Shown here: piece after piece, positions 26,949 through 38,544 of the stretch
How positions within the stretch are numbered: position 1 is the first letter of the stretch
Layout of the letters: each line of letters opens with the position of its first letter
Origin: Mesostigma viride
Lineage: Eukaryota; Streptophyta; Mesostigmatophyceae; Mesostigmatales; Mesostigmataceae
Length of the DNA stretch: 64,000 nt
Direction of reading: 5' to 3'
Assembly: GCA_009746045.1 (NCBI GenBank)
Contig: RPFO01000418.1
Coordinates: forward strand, 1,117,582 to 1,181,581
The notes under the pieces: model-generated
Databases searched by the model: none
What the model was told of the DNA's origin: nothing
What the model saw: only the letters and a program-made list of their open reading frames with translations
Program-made: the position numbers and the translations under genes

Positions 26949-28327
26949 ATGACGAGCAAACGCCCCCCGACGCAACGCAGTTTGGCGGATGCGCTCGGCC
27001 ATGAAAATCCGTCTGCAGCTCAGGCTGCAGCTTCGCCCTCAGGTCCGGCAGGCAGCGGTGACACTAGTCGTGCACTGGTGGTCGCCCAGCAACCTCCCGG
27101 GCTCAATGCCTCGCCATCGGCATCGCCTGATCGACCCTAAATGCGCCCGACAAACAGGAGGGTCTTCACGCCCCTCAGAACCGCGCGCTTTCGGCCCCGG
27201 CCTTTCCAGGTCGATGATTACGACTGGACCAACATGTCTCCGACCGATGCTATGACATGCATCTTCTTCGGGGACTACGCTTCGCTTTACGACCTGTGCC
27301 TCCATCTCCACGACAACAATCGCCTCCTCACCCCGAACGGCTGCCGCTGCATCCACGGTCCTGCTTTTCGGGTGCACCCGCCCCGAACTCCAGCATACCA
27401 TTCTCAACTCCCTTCTCATGCGCTCGATCCGATGGTGAGATCTGGGCTCCATCCATCTCCGCCCCCACACTCCGTTCCATCCTGACGGAAGCCTTCCAGC
27501 AGCACGTGATCCCCCTTGCTGCCGACGTCTCAGCACTGGGCGGCACGATAGCTAGTGCTGAGCTTCCTCATCTTTCCACCACCGTCGCCGGCCTCCACCT
27601 CCACTGCCGTTTCCGCCTCCACTGCCGACATCAAAGCCCAGCTCCTCGACCTCGACCACCGCCTTCAAGCCACCGCCACCGCCCTTGAGTGCTTGCATGA
27701 TACCGCCGGCCTCACCGCCCAGGCGGTGAAGGAAACAATTGCTGCCCAGCCAGCACCTGCTGGCCCGGCCAGTGACGTTGCCTCCACCTGGGCGGACTTG
27801 ATTAAGCATCATACCACCTCCACCACCTCCACCATCGCGGCACAACTCAAGTAACAAGCCCTCGACCTTCGCGAGGAGGCCGAGATCGACAAGCGCAGCC
27901 ACAATGTCATCGTCAAGCACCTCGACCAGCCGGCAGGTGAGACCCCGACGGGCCTTCTCACGGCACTTAAGCGCGACATTCTTGCCCCCATGCAACTCAC
28001 TGGTGAGCTGCAGATGTCGGCTGTCCCCTCCCCCGCGCGCGCGGTAAGGCTGGCCCGGCACCCGTGCTTCTCATGCATGCACCTTTAAGTACATGGGGGA
28101 CAAGCTGGCGTTCCTTAAATGCCGCAAGAAACTCTCGTAGACTCGCTTCACGCCGGACGACGAGTTGACCCTGGCCCAGCAACTGAGCGGCGACGCGAGC
28201 TATGGCCGACCTATATACCTTCAGGTGATCCGGCAGCGCGCAGGGGGGAAGCCGGTGTACTGGAGGGGGGCGGTCATCCACGTTGCGTACCACAAGCCCT
28301 GGCAGGCCCCTCCTGCCACCTCAGACT
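26949..28327 (+). pseudogene. decayed LINE ORF1 (L1 ORF1p-like)
   Basis: Successive plus-strand frames hold parts of one ORF1-like protein: N-terminus 26949-27140, continuation 27141-27485, a coiled-coil-like stretch 27555-27854, then an RRM-like and C-terminal region ending VYWRGAVIHVAYHKPW (about 28250-28310). The end parallels VYWRGGDLMINHKMW of the intact ORF1 at 35539-36927. At least four frameshifts or stops. Confidence 0.7.
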
Positions 28328-28547
28328 AGGGAACATATACCAGTAGTGTAGATTAGTAAGGCTTAGCCTAGCATGTGCGCCCATAATGGCCCCCATGGAT
28401 TAAATTAAATTAAATTAAATTATAACATGACTCCGTTGGGAGATCATGTAGCACATATATGGATGGATGGAGGGGGGGACAAAGCCGCGAAACCGAAATA
28501 ATCTAACTCTAAGCTAATAATCTAATCTAGAAAACCCTATACCTATT
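28328..28547 (+). other. LINE 3' UTR with diverged terminal hairpin
   Basis: Holds (TTAAA)n near 28400-28420, a hairpin CATGACTCC...GGGAGATCATG (28426-28448) like the other LINE termini, and a short GGAT run at about 28460. Confidence 0.6.
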
Positions 28548-29345
28548 CTACTCAGCAAAGCGCCCCTTCCGCTTGGGGGGTGGGGGCTTGCCCACAGGGG
28601 CGGGCCTATGAGCCTGGACAATGGTCTTCCACCTCCTCTTGTCCTGCATAGCAGTCCAAGCAAGAGAGAGGGAGTGAATGCGATTTTCAAACTGCGCTGG
28701 GACCACTAGGTCAGCCATCAACTGCTGTGGGTAGGTCATGACATGTTTGCCTACCTTCTTAGGAATGTCCTTGGGGCCAGGCCAGGTCAGGATATGCCGT
28801 CCTGGCTGGCCAAGCCGCTGGGGGCCGGCCAGACCGAGGGCGGTGTCTATACCTGGCTGGTGCGAGCAAGATGTCCTACGAATGCTATGCTACGCTGTCT
28901 AATCTCGTCCAAAATGCGAGGCATGCCCTGGTACAAAGATTCTAGATGCCTATGCGTGGAAAACCCGACATTCAGAGCCTGACGGAGCATCCTGGTTACC
29001 GTGCCGTTGAGCTTGGCCGCCAGCGTGTCCGTGAGCGTCCATGCCTCGGCGCCATACGTGAGCACCGTGAGGACCAGGACCTTGAGGAGCATGCGCTTGC
29101 GGTGCTCGCCGAGGACCTTCGAGTGCCAGTAGGTTTTCAGCGAACGATGCCGAGCCCAGGCCAGGCCGATGCGGGTGTCCACATCGGCGGCGGTGTCAGG
29201 AAGCATGCTTCCCAGCAGATCACGAAACGGGACCTCCGTCCCGTCTAGCAGCCGTGGTAGCGGCGGGCTACTGGATTCAAGCCCCAATCACCATCGCAAT
29301 CACCGGCCTCATTTTTTACACTAATCTCCAACCCCACCGCCCGCG
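28548..29345 (-). pseudogene. LINE ORF2 3' portion
   Basis: Minus-strand 29287-28847 overlaps the fragment at 26246 (LLDGTEVPFRD, LTYGAEAWTLT) and runs further through RMLRQALNVGFSTHRHLESL. A frameshift near 28740-28850 leads to the ORF2 C-terminus 28739-28548 (KRRWKTIVQAHRPAPVGKPP then KRKGRFAE). It is cut off 5' at about 29345. Confidence 0.8.
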
Positions 29346-32300
29346 CCAGTTAGAATACGAACGACCGACTTGGTACAATGCTTGAGAACAGAGAGTGCTG
29401 AGAGCAATGAATTGCTTGGTTCATTAGAAAATAGGTTTACCCTTTATCAACGTTCCTCTCACCGGCTGCGCCGCCAGTGACCGTTGGGTGCAGACCGTTG
29501 GCCCGAGGCCGCACGATATGACAGGTAGCCGTCTAGTCACTGCATCGTGTGATCACAGATCAATGCACGCTGCAGTACGGTCCCTATCTAGGATACTCTA
29601 GTACCGTCCAATGACAGGACACTGCGTATACTGGGTACTGACATCTGTCACGTACCTCAGTACCCAAAGTACCTATCTAGGGAAACGTATGCGACTCGAC
29701 TAGCATTCCTATCTGCATAGCCCACGTGGTATTTATATTCACATACCAACGTAGGTTTACAAGGCTTATTCATACGTTGTATTCACAATGCCTTTGAGAC
29801 TTAGTCTACAGCAAAGCATGGAGACTAACTCCAGTATTGTTTTATTATTTATTTCTTAATGCAGGTCTGCACCCCCAACATTATTGTTATTGTTTTTAAG
29901 TTGATTAGGGGTACAAAAGAGACATGGCTGGTTGAGCCAGGTTGGTTACAGCTGGCTGTTCTGGCCAGGTGTTAAATTGCACATTAAATAAAGTGTACAC
30001 AGCTGGCTGGTTTGGCCAGTTATTGGAGCACACATTAAGTAAGTGTGTACAAAGCTTGTGTCCTCAAGCTGCAAATGGATACTAATCTGACCTAGCCAGC
30101 ACTCACACCCCACAGCAAATGTGTTGAATTTTATGGCGCCCAGCAGCTATCGCTGTGGTAAGGGGGTGTGGTCACATCACCTAAAAATGGCCTTTTTTGT
30201 TACATGGGGTCATATCTCCCACGCATATAGTCAGATCGGGGTGCCTTCCTGGACGTAAGGTCCCCCTAGGACCCTGTTCACATCACATAACTTGGGGGGC
30301 CAACTGACCTATTTTTAGCATCAAACCGTGACGTGGAAAAGGGCAAAAAACGATGTTTTCCAGGCATATGGAGGCATAGCAGCCACACACAAGTAGTAAA
30401 TGTAGTCCAATTCAGCAGGAGATGGTTATGCTTATTAATTTACATCCAAAGACAAAAACCGCCCTTAAGTATGCAATGTAGGACCAAACTATGTGCTATA
30501 ATTCTGGCATACATGAGCCAAAACACCGTTTTGGTGCATTATTTTCAAACTTATGAAGCCCTTGCCAGCACATATGTGGCCCAATCATGCCAGAATTCGT
30601 CACATTAATAGCACAATACTTGAATTTACACTAGAACACAAGTTGGACATATTAGGACTGATTTCGATAGTACCGGCTACGCCCCTTCTACTAAAAAGAA
30701 GGATTCAGCCGTGTTCAGCCCGTCTCACGGTGCGAGACTGAACAAGTCTCGCGTGCAGACACGTGTGTAGTACTCCTACACACAGATCTCGAGTGATTTA
30801 TCTAGTACCAAATCCGAAAGGCTTGCATCACTCCCCGGACAGGAGAACTTTTGCGGATGACTGTAGGTGTAAGTTGGCGATGCCATGGTAACCGGAGACG
30901 TCCGTCCTATAGTCAGCAAAATTGGTGCGAGAGGTCCCCAGTTCGATTCCGGTCGGATTCATTTGCAGATCGCGTTTTTCCGCGTTTTCCGCGGCCCGGT
31001 ACTGAACGCAAATGGTTTTCACCTTTGCGGAGTGCCTGATCAAATATTAGGACCACTGCCGGCCCACTAAAAGTGACGGATGAAACCAGAAATAGAGCGA
31101 TTTTTGCCAAAATACTCCATATTCTGTGCCATTGTCTTAGAAAACTTTGCATTCTTCACTCAATTATCGTCATGGCTGTCATGGGATTCATATACATGCC
31201 ACTGGGGCTGGATACATTAACCAACACAGACTCAAAAAGCGATCATCAAGGGACAAAATCACCATCAATCACAGTACTTACTGGCATTCGGAACAAGCAC
31301 CATAGTGCCTACAAGCCTCAAGAAGGGGAGCTTGGCTGACCAGTCGTGCCTGTCGGCTGACCAGTCTCTTTTCTAAAGGGGCCCCGCTCGGCAGCACACA
31401 CAATCTCCTTTGCAGTACTTGGCCCACTCTGCTGGGCACCCTTGCTGTGCGTGTCTAATAGCAGCTAATCCAAATATATATCTGCCAGGTGCCTCTCTGC
31501 TACATGGAAATACAAAGCGCAATCAAGGACAGCAGCGGCTTGGGCTCAGCACCTAGCTGCCTACCATTCAATTGAGCTCAGCACCTAGCTGCTGTACAAC
31601 ATGATTCTGCATCAGTGCCTGTCCTAATTGCGCCCCCCCGCCCCCTTGCCATCATCGTCATGCTCATCATAGTCTTTAGAACGTGCAGTGAACTCCAACC
31701 CTTGGACAGTCCATAGGTCACTAAGAATCTGTGCATGTAATGCTATCTCTTCTCAGTTGAACTCATCTACCACCCTCTCGGCTCTCATGGCCAGTCGTGT
31801 CATCTCTCATGTAATCCACCTAGGTTTGTCGTGGCCACTGATCTTTCAGCCCCTCCTGACAGCAAAATCTGGGCAAACACACTGTTGACATCACCCGTCC
31901 TTTTTAGCCTACATGTATGGCTCTTCATATTTATCCTTATCCATCCCTCAACACACCAAGAATTGTCTATTCATCCCCCTTGCATAGGTGGTGCATAACT
32001 GCGGCGTGATGGGGGATTGCCGAAAATAGGTGTAAAATGCATGGGATGGCACGGGGAGGCTCACACTCATCTGTTTACAATCACACTCATGAGCTAACAA
32101 TGTCCCTCTCTGCTTTTGACACTGCATGCACATGCATTTCCTACCAGCTATATCAAGCCTTTAGTGTGGTTTGGTGCATCAAGAGAAATGGCAGGTCAGC
32201 TGAGTGCATCAGACCACATTTGTGTTAAGTGTACGCTTGCAACGCTGTTTGCCCACCGCATGGAGCTCCCCTTTCGGACAGTGGCACAAGTAGCACTTAC

Positions 32301-33115
32301 ACCTGACTCCCAGCCGCTCTCGCTGCCCATGCTAGCAACAAGAACAAATGCATGGTCCCCATCCCAACGTAAGGTGCATCACATTGATGGCCCTGCCATC
32401 ACCTAGCAGTGTGCCACCCCTCTCCACCTCAACCTAATCTGAAAGGCCAGGGCCCCAACAAACCTTTCAAGATATGGCACTCCTCAAAGAAGGCAACCCC
32501 TAAAAGAAGGCGAGGCAGTCTAGGTCTAGGGGGGCTTTGGGTAAGTTAAAAGATGATAGAGTTCACTAACACAGGCCACGGCAACGACAACCTGCTTCAC
32601 CCGCTGCATCCATACATCACAAGCCATAAACTGCACAGCCTGGCATGATTGCCTAAGGGTCACGTGATCCAAGATGCCCTTCAGGCTCACCCCAGCACAC
32701 CGGCCCATCCTCGCCACCCCACTGGTCATAGTAATCTACAGTGGCATCAAACTCCTCTAGGACAGAGTGCAGTAAAGGCAACATAGACGTCCTGACACAA
32801 TTGAATAAGAACGTGGCTGCTACCTACTGCCCTTAAATAAAAATGTCGATTGCTTGCACACATACGCATTCGATTCTTCAAGCAAGCATGCTAACACCTT
32901 CACAGCACATCCCAAGGTTGACATCCATCGAGCTTTGTCAACAAGCATGACTTCCTGATGCAAACTTAGCTGTCAAGCTAGGAGGAGGAAAGCTAGGTAA
33001 AGAGGTGAGATAGACCCCCCCACAGCACCTTCCTGCACCAAAACCATGACAATATCATCCAGAGCTTGCTAAATACGTACAGCTAACCGGTAGCGGGCGA
33101 CCTTGCAGTCCAGGT
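29346..33115. other. gene-poor stretch
   Basis: Non-repetitive, fairly AT-rich DNA with ORFs below 100 codons and no recognised domain. Two imperfect copies of a segment with CTGGCTG...GGCCAG and ACATTAA...AAGTGTACA lie at about 29930-30060. Small inverted motifs around GAGACTGAACAAGTCTCG are near 30740. The tRNA-like segment at 30901 is listed separately. Confidence 0.5.
30901..30957 (+). other. degenerate tRNA-like segment
   Basis: TCCGTCC at 30901 can pair 6 of 7 with GGTCGGA at 30951-30957, and AGTTCGATTCC fits an RNA polymerase III B-box. The total length, 57 nt, leaves no room for a normal anticodon arm and the T-stem has mismatches. It is therefore a tRNA relic or the head of a tRNA-derived SINE rather than a working tRNA. 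Confidence 0.3.
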
Positions 33116-34075
33116 TCAGCGCGAACATCTCGTGTCAGCACCAGGCGGAGATGGCGGACGCGAACCCACAATTCTATAAAAGCGAGTCATAAGACTATTT
33201 CGGGGAGCGGTGAACGGCTTGGAACACCGAAGGTATGCCGCGACAAAAGCCTGAAGTTTTTCTCGGAAATACACGCCTGGATGTGGATTAGGGCAGCGTT
33301 GTCGTGCTTGTGCTTGCGTTGCGAGCAGGCAACCAGTGTTTCTTGCAGTGTCGAGCAGTAACAGATGGTGGCGCGAGAGCAATATGTGACTTTTAGATCA
33401 TGGCTACACAGCTTACACCTCCGCAGGCATGTTGGAACAAGCCCCGCCATGCCGTGAGCCGAAAAAAAGGAAGAAACGCATCAACCAAGGACGGTCGTAA
33501 ACGTCACTGAAAACAGCAAAATCTGACCTGCCGGCAGGTAATGCAACAGCCTGGAAAATGTGATTCGTTTCTCGAAAAACTGATTAGCGCTCGTGAAAGT
33601 AGACTTGAAGCCCATTCGGATTCGACCTTTTGGGAATTGTGAGCTTCCAACAAAAAAGTTTCCCCCACAATTAATAAACATGCATTTTCGCTGCCAATTC
33701 CAGATCTGGCCGACACAAAAAAACAGCGTCTCAGTTTGCGAATTATTTTGACGCATGAACATACGCGAATAATATCTACCATGCATCATCGCAAAGCAGG
33801 AGAGTTTACGCGTCGTTTGCATCCATCGCAGCGACTTAACATACATAATTGACTTTTGACTGATATTCCGGCGGACATAGGGTCGACAGCCATGCGAGGT
33901 GGAATTTTTCTGGTCCCGTCGTCCTCAACGCGACGCGTTCGCGCCAAAATTCCCAGGATCTCATGTAACCGGACGGACCGATTTTAGGTGATGTGGTGGT
34001 TGTGTACCGAGCTATGGCCAGTCATTTATTCAAACACTGACTCTGATATCATAAGGGTTCATGTTCTGAAAGAGG
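33116..34075. other. unassigned minus-strand ORFs
   Basis: Minus-strand ORF 33450-33187 has a Cys-rich start (MAGLVPTCLRRCKLCSHDLK) and ORF 33846-33481 lies upstream. Codon composition is not clearly coding and no family is recognised. They may be exons of a small gene or chance ORFs. Confidence 0.25.
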
Positions 34076-35116
34076 TGTCACGTCCGTGATCATTTACGTC
34101 CGTGCACTCAAGAAGTTACGCGGTTGCCGTAATCGGAATCGTTACCGACGTTTGGTTGGTTCCGATTCAGTAGGCCGCAGGCTTTGTTCCTTGGGCCGGT
34201 GTGGAGCGCCGCGCCGGAAAGGCCTGAATTTCTAGAGTGACAGTCTTAGGTGACCTGACTTAGGTTCAGGCGCAAGACTTTGGGGCGCAAAGCCTTGGTG
34301 GCTTGCGCAATATTCCGGTGCGTGACATTTGGCAGTTATGAATCTTTTGTATTGTCCAGACGGAATGATGTTCAGTCCATCTGACAAAGCTAGATACGCA
34401 GATCGTAGTGTGCGGTGTGCTGGCTCGCACGTGGTTGTCGAACAGACTTGCTCTGCATTTTGCTGGCAGTCTAACTGCACGTCAGGCGGCTTGCTGGCAA
34501 ATGCGACAGCGCATGGATGCCGGGATTTTTGGAGGTATTTAGGAGCAGCGCAGCGGCCATGGTGGTCGTTGTTCGCTCGTTTCTCTCCCTCACAACTAGT
34601 TTGTTGTCTTCATGGGGTTAAACTTCTCGAACAGCCCGGAGCAGCCCCCGTGAGTGGTTGCATGTCGTTGCCATGACGATGGTTGATAAGATTGACAATG
34701 GTTTGATCCGGTTGGGATGTTGTTGGCATTGTGGACGAGAAACGTTATGCTGACCCGGGAACAGTCCCGGGAAAGGGCCGGTTCGTCGTTGGCCAGTGTG
34801 CCAGTAACTGGGACATGAGCGCAGAGTCACACAGTTGATATAGATTATGACGTAAGTAAACACTGTTGCGCCACAGTGGCGTCATGGTCGGTCTGTGGTG
34901 ATTTCGATGGGTCTCAAGGATATGTAGTTACTCTTACAGTTGCGGCAGCACAACTCGGCATTCATTGTAATTTGTCAAATGTTATGGAATGAATGGTTTG
35001 GGCATTGCTTTCATCATAAAGCATTATTGCAATCTTCATAATATAAATATCGGCTGGCTGCGCTGCCTGTCATGAAGGTGGTGGTGCCGTCAAGGACCAC
35101 ACCTATCATTTCCACA
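34076..35116. repeat. 1041-bp TG...CA repeat, copy 1 (LTR-like)
   Basis: Starts TGTCACGTCC and ends CATTTCCACA. It matches 37407-38447 at constant offset 3331 with no indel seen. Left flank AGAGG and right flank TTATTTAAACG are not a target duplication. It could be one LTR of a short element or a solo LTR of copia-2. Confidence 0.75.
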
Positions 35117-35475
35117 TTATTTAAACGAGCGAACAACCCTTGGCGGGTTCAGTTCGGACAGCCTGAGCCGGAGATATACCCAAGCTGCTTGCAGAATCAA
35201 GCACTTGGAAGAGGATTAAGCTTATCCTTTAAAAAGCTATGAAGAGGATTAGGCTTATCCTTGAAAAAGCCATGAAGAGGATTATGCTTATCCTTGAAAA
35301 AGCACTGAAGAGGTTATTGCTTAGCCTATTTGAAAAGCATGTGTGGTCCTGTCGTGGGAATTTTTTTTTCCCTATGTGATCCTCTTTTTGACTTTTTGGC
35401 TCTTCATTTTTTCGAGCTAAAAAGTGGGGGGGAATATAGTGGATCACACACAAGAGTACTCTATTGCTATGGATA
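35117..35475. other. spacer with tandem repeats and purine tract
   Basis: About 3.5 copies of a 34-bp unit GAAGAGGATTAGGCTTATCC then TTGAAAAAGC (35210-35330), then AAAAAGTGGGGGGG at 35419-35432, a good plus-strand polypurine tract. The first part of a 92-bp sequence follows (35433-35475). That sequence is interrupted by the LINE, resumes at 37358-37406 and is present again at 38454-38545. Confidence 0.6.
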
Positions 35476-35538
35476 GTAATCAGTATAAACGGTTACGGCT
35501 GCCACGCAGTATAGACAAAGTTACGCACGTGACCAGCT

Positions 35539-36927
35539 ATGACGACTACCAAAGCAAAACGAGGGCTGGAAAAGGAGCTGGCACAGCTTCCCAGCGCCCA
35601 GCCCAACCCTCTCGCCCTCGCCATTGTTCCGCCGCCAGGCTTACCCGCCAACCAGCCGTCTGGGCCTGCCAACCCACCGCCAGCAGCCCCATCTCCCAGC
35701 GCCTCGCCTGAGCCCAAGAAACCCTGCCACGCTCGCAAATGGCGCCAGTTCCTCCCCGGCGACCGAGGATTCTCCCTCACCGGGTGGCAAGAATTGTCGC
35801 CGCAGGAATGCATTGAGGTTCTCCAGTTCCTCGAACAGGAGCGGAAGCTCTTCGTGAAGGGGGCTATTGACTACGATGGAGACATGTCCTGGCTCTATGC
35901 TATGAACGAAGCACAACAACGCCTGGCTATCTTGACCAGCCATTTCCAGCTCCGCCTCATCGACATCACCCGCACGCTCCGCACCCCAGCCCCCGCACAG
36001 CCGGCAGCCCCCTCGGCTTCCTCCCTCCGCAAGGATGACATCCGCGCAGTGCTGGAGGAGCACGTGACCTGGCCGCTGGCCGAGCAGCTGACATCGCTGA
36101 ACACCACGCTCAACACGGTCGAGGCCCGGGTCTCCAACGTGGAAACCAAGGTCGTCCACAAGCTCCAGCCCCAGTTCACGACGCTGCACACCGCGGCACA
36201 AGCTTCGGAAACGCATGCGGCACTTGTCTCTCGCCTTAACCAGGTGGAGGGCAAGTGTGGCGTGCTCCTGAAGAAGCTTGAGGCCATCACCGCCCACACC
36301 GAGGCCCTGGCCACACAGGTCCCCAAGATAGCGGAGCAGACGGCCACCATTGCATCCCAGCCACCCCGGCAGGATGCTGGCGACCTCCCGCCGCTCTCCT
36401 ACGCGGACCTGCTGCGGTCAGCGACCGCCTCCACCACCGACGCCATCGCCACAAAGCTCCAGGAGCTGGAGGACCACCGCCAGGCCCAGCAACGGGAGGT
36501 CACCGATCGCGCTCGCCGCGAGTGCCGAGTGGTGCTACGTCGCTTCCCCCAGAAGCCAGGTGAGACGTCAACCTCTCTTGCTGACGAGCTCAAGAACCAG
36601 CTTCTTACCCTCATGGGCCTGGTAGGTGAGGTAGAACTGCGTGGGTGCCACCGCCTTCCCCACTCACGGGACAAGGCGGCTCCCCCACCAGTCCTACTCA
36701 CCTTCTCCTCCCCTGAGGATAAGCAGCGGTTCCTCTCTCGTCGCAAGCGGTTGCACGACCTCACCTGGACGCTGGATGACGACCTCACCCCCGCTCAGCA
36801 ACAGCAGCGACGCGACCTGTGGCCGGAATACCTCCGCCATAAGCAGGACCCCCAGAAGCCCAAGGTGTACTGGAGGGGCGGGGACCTGATGATCAACCAC
36901 AAGATGTGGACGCCCCCAGCGGGCTAG
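35539..36927 (+). CDS. LINE ORF1 protein (L1 ORF1p-like)
   Basis: 462 codons. Ala/Pro-rich N terminus (to about residue 75), a helical coiled-coil region at about 160-280 (LNTTLNTVEARVSNVETKVV, LVSRLNQVEGKCGVLLKKLE), an RRM-like domain at about 325-405 beginning RRECRVVLRRFP, and a C-terminal domain containing TWTLDDDLTPAQQQQRRDLW. This order (coiled coil, RRM, CTD) is that of L1 ORF1p, an RNA-binding trimer that packages LINE RNA. The start is the first ATG after a short 5' UTR. Function is inferred from architecture. Confidence 0.8.
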   Translation: MTTTKAKRGLEKELAQLPSAQPNPLALAIVPPPGLPANQPSGPANPPPAAPSPSASPEPKKPCHARKWRQFLPGDRGFSLTGWQELSPQECIEVLQFLEQERKLFVKGAIDYDGDMSWLYAMNEAQQRLAILTSHFQLRLIDITRTLRTPAPAQPAAPSASSLRKDDIRAVLEEHVTWPLAEQLTSLNTTLNTVEARVSNVETKVVHKLQPQFTTLHTAAQASETHAALVSRLNQVEGKCGVLLKKLEAITAHTEALATQVPKIAEQTATIASQPPRQDAGDLPPLSYADLLRSATASTTDAIATKLQELEDHRQAQQREVTDRARRECRVVLRRFPQKPGETSTSLADELKNQLLTLMGLVGEVELRGCHRLPHSRDKAAPPPVLLTFSSPEDKQRFLSRRKRLHDLTWTLDDDLTPAQQQQRRDLWPEYLRHKQDPQKPKVYWRGGDLMINHKMWTPPAG

Positions 36928-37289
36928 AATAGCAATAGCCCTAGCTTGTAACCATTGGCGTCACTGCCGCTAAGGCAGCCATGCCTAGAATGTTGCCTAG
37001 CTGTGCCAACACACCTAGTCACGTGCCGCCAACGCACGGTACACAACCAGCCATAGCCTAGTCCTAGTACAGCCATGCTACGCCCTGGCTATGTTCAGAT
37101 TACTTGCCCACGCTCCTTGCTATGATATGCTCACATGGGTCTTATTGCACCCACAGTTTGCCGGATCGTTAGCCTGTCCTTTTAGCTAGCCGCGCCCGAT
37201 TGCAGCTGTGGCATGCCTTTGGCATGAAGGAGACTGGGGGTCTCTGCCCTTTCTCCTGTAGTGCACACACAGGGATTAAAAGCACTTCG

Positions 37290-37344
37290 GTGCTCCGTGA
37301 CTCCCCAACGGGAGCACGAGTTTAATTAATTAATTAATTAATTA
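37290..37344 (+). promoter_or_regulatory. LINE 3' terminal hairpin and (TTAA)n tail
   Basis: GTGCTCC pairs with GGAGCAC around a loop containing GTGACTCCCCAACG (37290-37317), followed by a TTAA run. The same terminus is at 14327, 15102 and 26196 in other copies. A conserved 3' hairpin next to a short-repeat tail is what a LINE reverse transcriptase would recognise and extend. Confidence 0.75.
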
Positions 37345-37406
37345 ATTGCTATGGATATGCCTTCCAAGTGATAGGCTAGGATATAATGGCACGCAAACGC
37401 GACAGC

Positions 37407-38447
37407 TGTCACGTCCGTGATCATTTACGTCCGTGCACTCAAGAAGTTACGCGGTTGCCGTAATCGGAATCGTTACCGACGTTTGGTTGGTTCCGATTCA
37501 GTAGGCCGCAGGCTTTGTTCCTTGGGCCGGTGTGGAGCGCCGCGCCGGAAAGGCCTGAATTTCTAGAGTGACAGTCTTAGGTGACCTGACTTAGGTTCAG
37601 GCGCAAGACTTTGGGGCGCAAAGCCTTGGTGGCTTGCGCAATATTCCGGTGCGTGACATTTGGCAGTTATGAATCTTTTGTATTGTCCAGACGGAATGAT
37701 GTTCAGTCCATCTGACAAAGCTAGATACGCAGATCGTAGTGTGCGGTGTGCTGGCTCGCACGTGGTTGTCGAACAGACTTGCTCTGCATTTTGCTGGCAG
37801 TCTAACTGCACGTCAGGCGGCTTGCTGGCAAATGCGACAGCGCATGGATGCCGGGATTTTTGGAGGTATTTAGGAGCAGCGCAGCGGCCATGGTGGTCGT
37901 TGTTCGCTCGTTTCTCTCCCTCACAACTAGTTTGTTGTCTTCATGGGGTTAAACTTCTCGAACAGCCCGGAGCAGCCCCCGTGAGTGGTTGCATGTCGTT
38001 GCCATGACGATGGTTGATAAGATTGACAATGGTTTGATCCGGTTGGGATGTTGTTGGCATTGTGGACGAGAAACGTTATGCTGACCCGGGAACAGTCCCG
38101 GGAAAGGGCCGGTTCGTCGTTGGCCAGTGTGCCAGTAACTGGGACATGAGCGCAGAGTCACACAGTTGATATAGATTATGACGTAAGTAAACACTGTTGC
38201 GCCACAGTGGCGTCATGGTCGGTCTGTGGTGATTTCGATGGGTCTCAAGGATATGTAGTTACTCTTACAGTTGCGGCAGCACAACTCGGCATTCATTGTA
38301 ATTTGTCAAATGTTATGGAATGAATGGTTTGGGCATTGCTTTCATCATAAAGCATTATTGCAATCTTCATAATATAAATATCGGCTGGCTGCGCTGCCTG
38401 TCATGAAGGTGGTGGTGCCGTCAAGGACCACACCTATCATTTCCACA
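37407..38447. repeat. 1041-bp TG...CA repeat, copy 2 (LTR-like)
   Basis: Same as 34076-35116. It lies between two copies of a 92-bp sequence (35433-35475 plus 37358-37406, and 38454-38545). On the minus strand it starts directly after the end of copia-2 RNase H plus that 92-bp segment, so it may be the copia-2 3' LTR. The duplicated flank is unexplained. Confidence 0.7.
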
Positions 38448-38544
38448 TTATTTAATATAGTGGATCACACACAAGAGTACTCTATTGCTATGGATATGCC
38501 TTCCAAGTGATAGGCTAGGATATAATGGCACGCAAACGCGACAG

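Larger units (their letters stand above)
35476..37344 (+). mobile_element. ORF1-only L1-like LINE with 13-bp TSD
   Basis: Flanked by the 13-bp duplication ATTGCTATGGATA at 35463-35475 and 37345-37357. It has a 63-bp 5' UTR, one intact ORF1, a 3' untranslated region, hairpin and (TTAA)n tail. No ORF2 or reverse transcriptase is present. The structure resembles half-LINEs (HAL1-type) that move using an ORF2 protein supplied in trans. The clean duplication and open ORF indicate a recent insertion. Confidence 0.85.

Noticed and set aside
34232-34863. Three ORFs repeated at 37563-38194
   Set aside because: Inside the 1041-bp LTR-like repeat, overlapping on both strands, no domain.
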